NCBI GenBank assembly: GCA_964352905.1
Contig: CAYGTS010000021.1
Location: 1-26,627 of the forward strand
Source: CAYGTS01 sp964352905
GTDB lineage: Bacteria; Pseudomonadota; Gammaproteobacteria; JAHCLG01
Reading direction: 5' to 3'
Length of the DNA stretch: 26,627 nucleotides
Shown piece after piece: positions 1 through 7,706 of the stretch (within the stretch, counting starts at the first letter, position 1; the number at the start of each line of letters is the position of its first letter). The position numbers and the translations under genes were made by a program. The notes under the pieces are model-generated. The model was not told the DNA's origin. It ran no database searches and saw nothing but the letters and a program-made list of their open reading frames with translations.

Positions 1-90
1 CAAACCCCAGGCTACGAAGGCCACGGCAATAACCGCGATCACAATACTCGCAAACCAACCACGGATATGCTCACCAAATTTCTGTAACAT
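1..90 (-). CDS. ppiD: Peptidyl-prolyl cis-trans isomerase D (PpiD), N-terminal fragment
   Basis: Only the first 30 codons are inside the window; the gene runs off the left edge. The visible protein starts MLQKFGEHIRGWF and enters a hydrophobic helix (about residues 14-30, ASIVIAVIAVAFVAWGL). This is the layout of PpiD, a periplasmic folding chaperone anchored in the inner membrane by one N-terminal helix and followed by SurA-like and parvulin domains, which would lie outside the window. A Shine-Dalgarno GAGGAAG lies just upstream of the ATG. In related gammaproteobacteria ppiD lies near hupB and often a tRNA-Val, which fits the neighbouring tRNA. The parvulin domain cannot be checked here, so the call rests on the N-terminus and context. 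Confidence 0.65.
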   Translation of the reverse strand, partial: MLQKFGEHIRGWFASIVIAVIAVAFVAWGL

Positions 91-277
91 AGGGACTTCC
101 TCAATTCCAAGAGATGAAAAAATGAATCGCACAATGTTATACGGTTAACGTACTCCGATCAAGCGCAGACAATAAGGTCAAAAAATACACATATGAATAG
201 TGGCTTTTGCTGCTTGATTCTTCATTAAAATTCGTATATCGTGTCCGTCCTCTAGCATAGTTATATGCATGTGACCC

Positions 278-353
278 GGGTGCTTAGCTCAGCTGGGAGA
301 GCATCGCCCTTACAAGGCGAGGGTCGCAGGTTCGATCCCTGCAGCACCCACCA
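278..353 (+). tRNA. tRNA-Val (anticodon UAC)
   Basis: A full cloverleaf can be drawn. The acceptor stem GGGTGCT pairs with AGCACCC. The D-arm is AGCTCAGCTGGGAGAGC. The anticodon stem TCGCC/GGCGA encloses the loop CTTACAA with anticodon TAC at 311-313, and the T-arm carries GGTTCGATCC. The discriminator A is at 350 and CCA is encoded at 351-353. It is transcribed away from ppiD, so the 187 bases between them must hold both promoters; no convincing -35/-10 pair stands out there. Confidence 0.97.
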
Positions 354-388
354 TTAAAATCAAAGAGTTATAAAGGTTTTAATGGTGG
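348..388 (+). terminator. Perfect 12-bp hairpin overlapping the tRNA CCA end
   Basis: CCACCATTAAAA (348-359) is perfectly complementary to TTTTAATGGTGG (377-388), with a 17-base loop. The left arm includes the last acceptor bases and the encoded CCA of tRNA-Val. It may terminate or mark processing of the tRNA transcript, but no U-tract follows, so a simple intrinsic terminator is not certain. Confidence 0.5.
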
Positions 389-745
389 CTACGGAGGTAG
401 CGATCATTTCTGGAGTGCAAAGTTAGAAGATCCCCATAGATAGGCCATCAAGTCTTACCGCAAATAGGTGAGTGACTTGGGATCTTGTTAAGCTATTATG
501 CATCATAATTCAATCAGTCACAGACCTAGCTTTCTATGCCCAAAGCGATTAGAAAATAGGTTCTCCCTTCTTCCGTCGTTGCGAGCGAATATTTAAGCTG
601 TCATTGCGAACGAAGTGTTGCAACAGGGAAAGGAACTGCGATGTTGTAGATGTTCTAAGCAGTTCCCGCTGCAGTGTTCTCTGCGTGCTCGCTAAGTTAG
701 CTGAAATCGATTATTATTTCTATTTTAAGAGAATCGATCCATGCT
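354..745. other. Gene-free stretch with inverted repeats upstream of nfrB
   Basis: No convincing coding sequence is seen here. It holds a bipartite inverted repeat, AAGATCCC (427-434) and CAAGTC (449-454) against GACTTGGGATCTT (474-486). It also holds the GTCATTGCGA-type repeats at 574-624 and a hairpin GGAACTGC (632-639)/GCAGTTCC (659-666). The nfrB promoter should be in the last 100 bases, but I cannot define it. No c-di-GMP riboswitch motif was recognised. Confidence 0.6.
574..624 (+). repeat. Tandem degenerate GTCATTGCGAGCGAA dispersed repeat
   Basis: Two related units, GTCGTTGCGAGCGAA (575-589) and GTCATTGCGAACGAA (600-614), lie head to tail, and the second continues into GTGTTGCAAC. 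The core resembles the GTCATTGCGAGCGAAG...GCAATC dispersed palindromic repeats seen in several intracellular bacteria. It is probably a decayed non-coding repeat and not a gene. Confidence 0.5.
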
Positions 746-2638
746 ATGTTAGACTATGTTATCTCCTTTTTTTTCTATTTTATGTGGTATTCGCTTGTCG
801 TTATGACAATACTGTATGCCATATCTGGGCTAGATGACCTATTTTTTGATTGCTATTACTGGATACGTTATGTGTCACGCCTATTTAGAACACGTGATTA
901 TGGTGCTTTGACCTACGAAAGGTTATGCACGGTACCAGAGAAGCCTGTTGCAATCTTAGTCGCTTGCTGGCATGAAGCTAATGTCATTGGGGCGATGCTT
1001 AAAAATAATTGTAATCGCATTGATTACAGCAATTATGATATTTTTGTTGGGGTTTACCCTAATGATCCCGAAACAGTAGCAGAAGTACAAGCCATTACCA
1101 AAGAGATCCCAAACGTGCACTTTGTGATTGGTCCTGTGCCAGGGCCAAGTAATAAGGCAAGTAACCTGAATGTTATCTTCGATCGTATAAAACAATATGA
1201 AAATGAAACGGGGAAACATTATGAGATCATTATTTTTCATGATTCAGAAGACATTATTCATGCTTTAGAATTTAAATTTTATAATTATTTAATCCCACGC
1301 AAAAATATGGTGCAGATCCCTGTGTTACCTTTAGAGGTAGATTATTTTAAATTTACTCACTGGTTATATGCAGATGAATTTAGTGAAAACCATACTAAGG
1401 ATATTATTGTTCGTGAAGCGCTGGGAGGATTAGTACCTTCAGCAGGTGTTGGCACGGCTTTTTCACGCGCTACTATTAATGCGTTAGCTGAACTACACGG
1501 AGTACCTTTTGCCGAAGATACCCTAACTGAAGATTATCATACGGCGTTAAAAGTTCGTTTAAAAGGCTATAAACAGATTTTTGCTTCACAATATGTTAAG
1601 CGCATGGTTTGGCGCAAAAAATGGCTATTATGGGGACCTTATGTAAAAAGATGCCGCAATGATTATATCGCAACGCACTCATTATTTCCCATGAAATATA
1701 AGGCCGCCGTGCGGCAAAAAGCGCGCTGGATCACTGGTATCGCTATTCAGGAATGGTTTAACAGCTCTTGGCCAGGCTCTTGGCGAGTGAAATTCACGCT
1801 GTTTCATGATCGTAAGTCATTAGTAACGCATGCTTTTAATGGCATCGGTTATTTGCTTTTTTTATTTTGGGTGCTTTATGCTATCTGGGAAAAAGTTAAT
1901 CCAGATTTTCCAAGCTTGCAAGATCAATTAAATAATCATCCTTGGGTATGGGTTCTTATTCTTATTTGTTTTTTTATGATGTGCGAACGTATTTTGCAAA
2001 GGTTTATTGCCGTTTATCGGATCTACGGTTTTATACCAGCCTTGTTGAGTGTACCACGAGTTTTTTATGGCAATATTTTAAATCTGCATGCACTGTTACG
2101 CGCGTATTGGGTGATTATTTTTCAAACTAAAAAATCGCAGCCGTTACGTTGGGATAAAACAGATCACGTATACCCTGGTAGTCATGTGCTGATCCCCTAT
2201 AAAAGTCGTATTGGTGATTTGCTGTTAAAGGCTAAAAAAATCAGCTCAGAACAGTTACAAATGCTCATTCAAGAGCATTATAATACCGGCGAAAAAGTTG
2301 GGAATTTAGCGGTAAAAAACCATTTTATTTCATCACAAGAGTTAACAACAATATTATCTGAGCAATATCAATTAAAGACTATTACACCGCAAGAAATAGT
2401 AAATCTTAGCAAACAGAATATAGGAGGCATCACAAAAAGACAAATGCGATGGTTACAAATGCATAAATGCCATTTAGTTGCTACCGATAATATTAATCAC
2501 CAGTTGGTGATAGCCATTCCCGATCCCTCTCAAGAAGCTATGTTACGCGAATTGATCAATATTTTTAAGCAGTATCAAGTTACCTTTATGTTACTTGCTG
2601 AAGATACGTTACCAGCTGTTAAGGAGATATCATCATGA
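746..2638 (+). CDS. nfrB: NfrB-like membrane glycosyltransferase with C-terminal MshEN (c-di-GMP) domain
   Basis: This is a family-2 glycosyltransferase of the inner membrane, 630 aa. Residues 1-30 hold a membrane helix. The cytoplasmic GT2 domain shows LVACWHEANVIG (71-82), the metal/sugar-nucleotide motif HDSED (165-169), TED (261-263) and Q-K-A-R-W (324-328). Further helices lie at about 362-382, 399-412 and 425-460. The C-terminus (487-560) has the MshEN pattern RIGDLLLKAKKISSEQL...GEKVGNLAVKNHFISSQEL, known to bind cyclic di-GMP in MshE. In E. coli NfrB this combination makes a ManNAc-containing polysaccharide under local c-di-GMP control and is needed for phage N4 infection. The start at 746 is preceded by AAGAGAA (727-733). 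The stop overlaps the start of the epimerase gene (ATGA). At 630 aa it is shorter than E. coli NfrB (about 745 aa). No diguanylate cyclase gene is in the window. Confidence 0.85.
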   Translation: MLDYVISFFFYFMWYSLVVMTILYAISGLDDLFFDCYYWIRYVSRLFRTRDYGALTYERLCTVPEKPVAILVACWHEANVIGAMLKNNCNRIDYSNYDIFVGVYPNDPETVAEVQAITKEIPNVHFVIGPVPGPSNKASNLNVIFDRIKQYENETGKHYEIIIFHDSEDIIHALEFKFYNYLIPRKNMVQIPVLPLEVDYFKFTHWLYADEFSENHTKDIIVREALGGLVPSAGVGTAFSRATINALAELHGVPFAEDTLTEDYHTALKVRLKGYKQIFASQYVKRMVWRKKWLLWGPYVKRCRNDYIATHSLFPMKYKAAVRQKARWITGIAIQEWFNSSWPGSWRVKFTLFHDRKSLVTHAFNGIGYLLFLFWVLYAIWEKVNPDFPSLQDQLNNHPWVWVLILICFFMMCERILQRFIAVYRIYGFIPALLSVPRVFYGNILNLHALLRAYWVIIFQTKKSQPLRWDKTDHVYPGSHVLIPYKSRIGDLLLKAKKISSEQLQMLIQEHYNTGEKVGNLAVKNHFISSQELTTILSEQYQLKTITPQEIVNLSKQNIGGITKRQMRWLQMHKCHLVATDNINHQLVIAIPDPSQEAMLRELINIFKQYQVTFMLLAEDTLPAVKEISS

Positions 2639-3735
2639 GGAAAAAAATAGCTTGTTTGCTAGGAACCCGTCCCGAAGTGATTAAAATGGCCCCCGTTATT
2701 TTTATGCTACTCCAAAATGAAAACGTTGGATTATCAATTATTTGCACTGCACAACACCGAAAGTTATTGGATGACATGTTAAAAACATTTGCGATTGAAC
2801 CTGATATTGATTTAAATTTAATGCAAGATAATCAAACGATTTCACAATTAACCAGTGCTCTTTGTTTTAGCCTAGAAAATATCGCCAGCAACACACACTA
2901 TGATGCTTGGTTAGTGCAGGGTGATACGACCACTGCGTTTGCTGCGAGTTTAGTGGCGTTTTACCATAAAATTCCTATTGGGCATATTGAGGCAGGCTTA
3001 CGCAGTGGTGATAGATACCAACCTTTTCCAGAAGAGATGAATCGCCTATTAATTTCACAATTAGCGACGTGGCATTTTGTGCCCACGTTCGATGAAAAGA
3101 AAAATTTATTACAAGAGGGTATTCAAGAAAAGGGTATTTTTATTACGGGCAATACAGTGATTGATGCATTATATTGGATAATCAAAAATAAAAAACCCAC
3201 TCAATCGTTTGCTGCAATGGGAAAATTTATTGTGGTAACATCGCATCGTCGTGAGAACTTTGGTGTGCCATTGCAAAATATTTGCCAGGCATTGAAAACG
3301 ATAGTCGCAACTTTTCCTGAACTTAATATTATTTACCCTGTCCACCCCAATCCTAATGTTAAAAAATGTGTTCACAAAGCTTTAAGTGGTGTAGCTCGGA
3401 TCCATCTTATTCCTGCATTGGAATATAATAACTTTATCCACTTGTTGCAAAATGCGTATTTAATTCTTACGGATTCTGGTGGGATCCAAGAAGAAGCATC
3501 TGCACTTGGCAAACCTGTATTAATACTCCGCAATAAGACTGAACGCCCGCAAGTCATTAAAGCGGGTATAGGGGTATTAGTTGGTACAGAACCTGCCAGG
3601 ATTGTTAACAGTGTGAGGGCATTACTGCAAGATCAAGCGTACTATAAAAAAATCGTTCAAGCTGAATCGCCCTATGGTGATGGGCAGGCTGCTGAAAAAA
3701 TTGTTGCAGTTTTGCAGGACTGTCTTATCAACTAA
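2635..3735 (+). CDS. wecB: UDP-N-acetylglucosamine 2-epimerase (non-hydrolysing)
   Basis: It interconverts UDP-GlcNAc and UDP-ManNAc in the cytosol. The 366-aa length is normal for the family. Family motifs are LGTRPEVIKMAPV near the N-terminus, QGDTTT with D97, HIEAGLRSGD with E119, FPEEMNRLL with E133, SHRREN with H204, and TDSGGIQEEA near the C-terminus. D97, E119, E133 and H204 fall where the catalytic residues of E. coli WecB (D95, E117, E131, H213) are expected. The ATG overlaps the nfrB stop (ATGA) and AAGGAGA lies about 10 bases upstream, so the genes are translationally coupled. Placement directly after the glycosyltransferase implies that it supplies UDP-ManNAc to it. No other enterobacterial common antigen genes are present, which argues against an ECA role. 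Confidence 0.93.
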   Translation: MRKKIACLLGTRPEVIKMAPVIFMLLQNENVGLSIICTAQHRKLLDDMLKTFAIEPDIDLNLMQDNQTISQLTSALCFSLENIASNTHYDAWLVQGDTTTAFAASLVAFYHKIPIGHIEAGLRSGDRYQPFPEEMNRLLISQLATWHFVPTFDEKKNLLQEGIQEKGIFITGNTVIDALYWIIKNKKPTQSFAAMGKFIVVTSHRRENFGVPLQNICQALKTIVATFPELNIIYPVHPNPNVKKCVHKALSGVARIHLIPALEYNNFIHLLQNAYLILTDSGGIQEEASALGKPVLILRNKTERPQVIKAGIGVLVGTEPARIVNSVRALLQDQAYYKKIVQAESPYGDGQAAEKIVAVLQDCLIN

Positions 3736-3739
3736 CTTT

Positions 3740-5395
3740 TTAGATTTGCAGGAAGATTTCTATTGTCGCCACATTATTGTGATACGGGCTCCTATAAGGA
3801 TTTGGCGTGCGTGGTTTAATCGGTAAATAATAGCCTCTTAATGATTCAAAGCGAAACACAACGTTGTAAAGATTATTGGGTTGAAAAGCGATCCCAGGAC
3901 CAAAGCTCGTGAAGTTATTAAAAAATTCATGCAATCGATCAACGCTTAAATAGCCAACCATATAGGCATCAAAAGAGGCATTTTTAAAGGTTAAAAGACT
4001 TAAACCTTGCCTTAGTCGTCCTGTACCAATGATATTATTATCATAGCGTGAGAAATAAATGGTATCAGCGTACAAGCTGCCCAACCATCTTGGTTGGAAA
4101 GTTAAATGCGGCGAAAATATTGGGAGAGCACCCCAGTCATTGTAAAATACCAGCCCCCCACGTACATCGTTTCGCCAGCGTGGTCTGCCACGATCAATTA
4201 AGTCATAAGCTTTACCCACTTCAAGAAAGCTAATTAGCGGTATTGTGGGAAACGGTTGCAGGCGTGTTCCTAGCGCATAAATCACTGTGTTATCTTCAAA
4301 AATTTGTGGAATCGCACCGATAAGCTCGCCGGATTTATTGTCTTTGGTATAGCGCACACTTAGGTAGGCATCCCAGGCATAATGTTGATTTATGGTTACG
4401 CCAGTACGTGCAACAATCGGTCTCACAAAGAGTCGGAATCGGCTAAAATAAAAGGGAGCGGCATAAAGTTCTGCAAAAAAAGGTGAAGGCAGTAGTTTAG
4501 TTTGCCAGTTACGTAAATTAATCAAAGACTGTTGTGCCTGCAAATAAATTTTTTCTTGGTTTGTATTCAGCGCCTTTTGAAAAAAATAAAAAGCTTGTTT
4601 TTTTCTATCTAAACCATCGAGAATGTAACCGATTTGCATAGCTAAACTGGCATCATGCGATAAATTATACGCTTTTAGGAAAAAAGGTAATGCTCTTTTA
4701 AGATTGCTTTGCTGCAGTGCTAGGTAGCCGCCTTCTTTTAAAAATAAGATATTATTCGGTGAGCGTGCTAAGATTTTATATAAAATCACCCAAGCTTGTT
4801 TAGGATGAGATGCTTTTAAGGCATAAAATTCATCTTCGAGTCGTTTAGGTTGTACTTTCGTTCGCGTGTTAGCTGTTGCAAATTGCTTTAATGCCTGTTC
4901 ACATTGTTGCTTTAAATTACCTTTTGCATTGCTTGCACATTGCGAGAAAAAATCCTCTGCCTCTTGCCTTTGCTGCAACTCCATTAAAGTATACCCTATT
5001 TGAGCTGCAATTCTTGGTTCAGCTGTTAGCGCGTAGGCTTTCTTAAAACTTTCTAATGCAGCAACTTTATCGTGTGCTGCCAAGTACTGGTAACCAATGG
5101 TTGCATAGTCATGAAAGTTTTTGGCGAGTTGGTTTGTGGGTTGCTGCTCAAACAGAAAGGATAACGTGGGAGTAGGAAATACAAAAACGAGATCAATTTG
5201 TGGTGATTCAGCCCTCTTTTCAAAAATTCTAGCATTAAGTTCATACTCGAGCCTTTGTTGGCTTGCATAGCGTCGTTGTCTTATTGTGCTCACTTCAGTT
5301 TTCGCATTACGGTATGCAACATAACTCATTAGTAAAATAATAAGTGTCACAAAAAATGTCACGATTATTAAAATGGCGATCAGCCTTTCTCTCAC
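3740..5395 (-). CDS. nfrA: NfrA-like TPR/beta-barrel outer-membrane polysaccharide export protein
   Basis: 551 aa. Residues 5-27 form a strong hydrophobic helix, followed by a charged stretch. TPR-like helices occupy about 95-300 in two blocks (96-150 and 195-285, for example YLAAHDKVAALESFKKAY). The C-terminal part (about 305-551) alternates aromatic and polar residues and ends with a terminal strand IEIFLQI, as in an outer-membrane barrel. RPRWRNDVRGGLVFYNDWG resembles the NfrA C-terminal domain. NfrA is the outer-membrane partner of NfrB and the phage N4 receptor. The gene is convergent with wecB, ending 4 bases from it. It starts with GTG after GAAGGAAGGGG. It is much shorter than E. coli NfrA (about 990 aa), mainly through fewer TPRs. 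No clear signal-peptidase site follows the first helix, so it may be membrane-anchored or have an atypical signal. NfrA identity is likely but rests on architecture and context. Confidence 0.68.
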   Translation of the reverse strand: MRERLIAILIIVTFFVTLIILLMSYVAYRNAKTEVSTIRQRRYASQQRLEYELNARIFEKRAESPQIDLVFVFPTPTLSFLFEQQPTNQLAKNFHDYATIGYQYLAAHDKVAALESFKKAYALTAEPRIAAQIGYTLMELQQRQEAEDFFSQCASNAKGNLKQQCEQALKQFATANTRTKVQPKRLEDEFYALKASHPKQAWVILYKILARSPNNILFLKEGGYLALQQSNLKRALPFFLKAYNLSHDASLAMQIGYILDGLDRKKQAFYFFQKALNTNQEKIYLQAQQSLINLRNWQTKLLPSPFFAELYAAPFYFSRFRLFVRPIVARTGVTINQHYAWDAYLSVRYTKDNKSGELIGAIPQIFEDNTVIYALGTRLQPFPTIPLISFLEVGKAYDLIDRGRPRWRNDVRGGLVFYNDWGALPIFSPHLTFQPRWLGSLYADTIYFSRYDNNIIGTGRLRQGLSLLTFKNASFDAYMVGYLSVDRLHEFFNNFTSFGPGIAFQPNNLYNVVFRFESLRGYYLPIKPRTPNPYRSPYHNNVATIEIFLQI

Positions 5396-5755
5396 AGCCC
5401 CTTCCTTCTTAATAATGGTGGCCTATACTTTTCAGCTTTGTTGTGAGCTTGTTAGCGGCTCATGTATTACATATACACGTAGCTAAACAAACAGTGCACA
5501 CGCCTTACCGCAAAATGTATCGTATTACAACAGTGATTTATAACAGGACAATATACCAGTCTGAAATTAAGATGTGAAGATAACTGAATCGCTGAACCTG
5601 CGCATAATGGGGCAGCCCTGAATCGGAGAATCTTGTTTTTCTTAAAAAACGGTTCCATCTTTTATTAAACTGCTGTAACCTTACGTTTGTGCTTAGTCTT
5701 AAGCCTGCACAAAATATGCAAACTACTTGAACACCAAAAAGAATAACTGGGGGAT
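5396..5755. promoter_or_regulatory. Divergent intergenic region between nfrA and the L,D-transpeptidase gene
   Basis: 360 bases with no credible gene. It must hold the promoters for nfrA (leftward) and the transpeptidase (rightward). The only distinct structure seen is the inverted repeat TTTGTGC (5686-5692)/GCACAAA (5707-5713) with a 14-base spacer, about 45 bases before the transpeptidase start. It could be an operator or an RNA hairpin; there is no further support. Confidence 0.35.
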
Positions 5756-5758
5756 ATG

Positions 5759-6781
5759 ATGAAAAAACTTTTCGTTAGCGCACTCATGCTAGCATTACCA
5801 ATTTTAAGTCCTGCAAAAACATTTGAATTACCGGCGGGTGATCATAAAATCGTGGGTGACATTTTTACAGTGAAAGCACGGCGTGGCGATACACTTTATA
5901 ATATAGGCAAACGTTATGATCTTGGCATTTATGACATGATTGAAGCTAATCCAAAAATTAGTCCCTATAAAACAGTTAAGACTGGTGAAACCGTTATTAT
6001 TCCTGATCGTTTTATTTTACCGGATGCGCCAGGCGGTAAATATCAGGGGATTTTTATTAATTTAGCTGAATTACGTCTTTACTATTTCCCTAAAGGGAAA
6101 AATATTGTTGAAACGTTTCCGATAGGTATTGGCCGTGTTGGCTGGCAAACTCCGGTAACCGATCCTAATAAACCCGCTCGTGTTATCGAAACGGTAAAAA
6201 ATCCTACTTGGATCCCAACAAAATCAATTCAAGCGGCACACTATAAAGCAACGGGGCAATATTATCCTAAGATCGTACCGGCAGGGCCTGATAACCCTTT
6301 AGGACGATATAAAATTCGTACCAATTTAGATGGTGGTCACTATTTAATTCATGGTACTAACAATCAAAATGCAGTTGGTCGTCGTGTTAGTTCAGGCTGC
6401 ATTCGCATGTGGGAAGCGGATATTGAACTGCTTTACAATACCATCATGGATGGCAAAATGACCGCAGCGCATAATGGTGACAGAAAAGATGCTAAGGGAA
6501 ATTTAATTCCTGTGTCAGTTTGGTTGAATGGCAGTGACTCACCGGAAGTACGTATTGTTAATCGCCCTTATCGCATTGGTGTAGCTAATGGTGTGGTTTT
6601 ACTTGAATCACACGTACCCTTGTCAGATGATCAATTACACGCACGTAACGGCATCGATACCGCACTAGCTATCGTGAAACGTGAAGCGCAACGTAATGGC
6701 TATCAGATTGATTGGAAAGAAGCTGCAATGGTTGCTAAATTACACAATGGTATTCCAACGCCGATTGGTAGAGTGAGCTAA
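5759..6781 (+). CDS. LysM-containing L,D-transpeptidase (YkuD family)
   Basis: This is a periplasmic enzyme of the ErfK/YbiS group, which crosslinks peptidoglycan stem peptides (3-3 links) or attaches proteins to it. Counting from the first of two adjacent ATGs (5756), residues 1-20 are a signal peptide (KKLFVSALMLALPILSPA). A LysM fold with VKARRGDTLYNIGKRYDL follows at about 37-84. The YkuD domain at about 97-260 carries the catalytic signature HGT (199-201) and SSGCIRM with nucleophile C215. A tail of about 90 residues follows. The second ATG (5759) is preferred because GGGGG at 5749-5753 is 5 bases from it but only 2 from the first. A strong hairpin follows the stop, so it looks monocistronic. 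Which of the two activities applies cannot be read from the sequence. Confidence 0.92.
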   Translation: MKKLFVSALMLALPILSPAKTFELPAGDHKIVGDIFTVKARRGDTLYNIGKRYDLGIYDMIEANPKISPYKTVKTGETVIIPDRFILPDAPGGKYQGIFINLAELRLYYFPKGKNIVETFPIGIGRVGWQTPVTDPNKPARVIETVKNPTWIPTKSIQAAHYKATGQYYPKIVPAGPDNPLGRYKIRTNLDGGHYLIHGTNNQNAVGRRVSSGCIRMWEADIELLYNTIMDGKMTAAHNGDRKDAKGNLIPVSVWLNGSDSPEVRIVNRPYRIGVANGVVLLESHVPLSDDQLHARNGIDTALAIVKREAQRNGYQIDWKEAAMVAKLHNGIPTPIGRVS

Positions 6782-6790
6782 ACGTTTAAG

Positions 6791-6820
6791 TTGAGAGATT
6801 GGTTTGTGCCAATCTCTCAA
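6791..6820 (+). terminator. 12-bp perfect stem-loop after the L,D-transpeptidase gene
   Basis: TTGAGAGATTGG (6791-6802), loop TTTGTG, then CCAATCTCTCAA (6809-6820), ten bases past the stop codon. It is followed by TTAATTTA, a weak T-rich tail. It is probably a transcription terminator or a 3'-end stabilising hairpin. Confidence 0.7.
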
Positions 6821-6844
6821 TTAATTTAGGGAATTTTTAAAAGC

Positions 6845-7567
6845 ATGGAAAAAACAGTGTGGCATAATCCTACAATTTTCCCACTACTTTCTGCGAATAG
6901 CATCCACATCTGGAAAACCGATTTAAATCAAAACGAACAAGTGATTGCTGAATATCGGCAATATTTAAGTCAAGATGAACAAGCGCGCGCCGATCGATTT
7001 CTTTTTGATAAACATCGCAATCGTTATACCGTTGCGCGTGGTGTTTTGCGGAAATTATTAGCGCGCTATTTAAATCTTAGGCCCAATGAGATTGAATTTA
7101 ACTATACTCAACATGGCAAGCCGCAAATTGCATACAGCGATTTAAAATTTAATGTGTCTCACTCACATGAAGTGGCTGTTTATGTATTTAATTTACATCA
7201 TGAAGTTGGGGTTGATTGCGAGCAGCTTAACCATAAACATGCCGAACAAGATTTAGCACAGCGTTTTTTTGCCAAAAATGAATACCAGCGTTTAATACAA
7301 TTACCAGAATCACAACGACATCTTGCATTCTTTAATTTATGGACACGCAAGGAAGCATTTATAAAAGCGATTGGCTTGGGATTATCCTACCCCTTAAACA
7401 AATTTGAAGTTAGCTTTTATCCCGATGAAGAACCTGCCATTCTAGCCATTCACGATGATCCCGCTGCGGTTAGTAAGTGGTCAGTTGCCGCGTTTAAACC
7501 AACAGATGACTATGTCGCTGCCGTTGTTGTGGAAGGGGCGATTGGTAAAATAGAATATTTTAAGTAA
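6845..7567 (+). CDS. Sfp-type 4'-phosphopantetheinyl transferase
   Basis: It transfers the 4'-phosphopantetheine arm of CoA to a serine of acyl- or peptidyl-carrier proteins. At 240 aa it has the Sfp-class size, twice that of AcpS. Motifs are KPQI (92-95), FNVSHSH (102-108), GVDCE (122-126, with Mg2+-binding D124 and E126) and WTRKEAFIKAIG (166-177, with E170 and K174). The start at 6845 has only a weak upstream AGGGA (6827-6831). There is no PKS/NRPS gene nearby, so the target may be the fatty-acid carrier protein or a distant cluster. The stop codon (7565-7567) lies inside a palindromic mobile element; without that insertion the protein would end E-Y-F-N-W instead of E-Y-F-K. Confidence 0.93.
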   Translation: MEKTVWHNPTIFPLLSANSIHIWKTDLNQNEQVIAEYRQYLSQDEQARADRFLFDKHRNRYTVARGVLRKLLARYLNLRPNEIEFNYTQHGKPQIAYSDLKFNVSHSHEVAVYVFNLHHEVGVDCEQLNHKHAEQDLAQRFFAKNEYQRLIQLPESQRHLAFFNLWTRKEAFIKAIGLGLSYPLNKFEVSFYPDEEPAILAIHDDPAAVSKWSVAAFKPTDDYVAAVVVEGAIGKIEYFK

Positions 7568-7679
7568 CTACTCACCCCTTTAACTTATATTTACCAAGAA
7601 CGTTCAGATTTGGCGATAAAAGATTTTCGCTGTTTTTAGCCCAAATATGGACGTTCCCCGCTACGGAGTGAGTAGTTAC
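7564..7679. mobile_element. 116-bp MITE-like palindromic element, copy 1, with perfect 8-bp target duplication
   Basis: Perfect 12-bp terminal inverted repeats, GTAACTACTCAC (7564-7575) and GTGAGTAGTTAC (7668-7679), are flanked by the identical octamer TATTTTAA (7556-7563 and 7680-7687). Internal inverted segments GAACGTTCAGATTTGGC (7599-7615) and GCCCAAATATGGACGTTCC (7639-7657) show that the two halves are related. It has no coding capacity. The perfect duplication indicates a recent insertion, into the last codons of the phosphopantetheinyl transferase gene. Confidence 0.85.
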
Positions 7680-7706
7680 TATTTTAATTGGTAAACATGC
7701 CCGAGC

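Noticed and set aside
278..745. tRNA-Val as an attachment site for an integrated element
   Set aside because: No integrase gene and no direct repeat of the tRNA 3' end is seen; the only copy of that end is inverted and close by.
604..837. 77-codon open frame upstream of and overlapping nfrB
   Set aside because: It runs through degenerate repeats, has no ribosome site or recognisable domain, and overlaps the start of a well-supported gene.
2635..3735. wecB as part of an enterobacterial common antigen or O-antigen cluster
   Set aside because: No wecC, wecA or other antigen genes flank it; the coupling is to nfrB only.
5467..5658. 63-codon leftward frame in the nfrA-transpeptidase gap
   Set aside because: Cysteine/histidine-rich composition without domain, signal or ribosome site; looks like random sequence.
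6845..7567. Phosphopantetheinyl transferase as part of the lysine pathway (as fungal Lys5)
   Set aside because: Lys5 activates the fungal reductase Lys2 in lysine synthesis. No such reductase is present, and the lysine genes here are a catabolic ALDH route, so closeness is likely chance.
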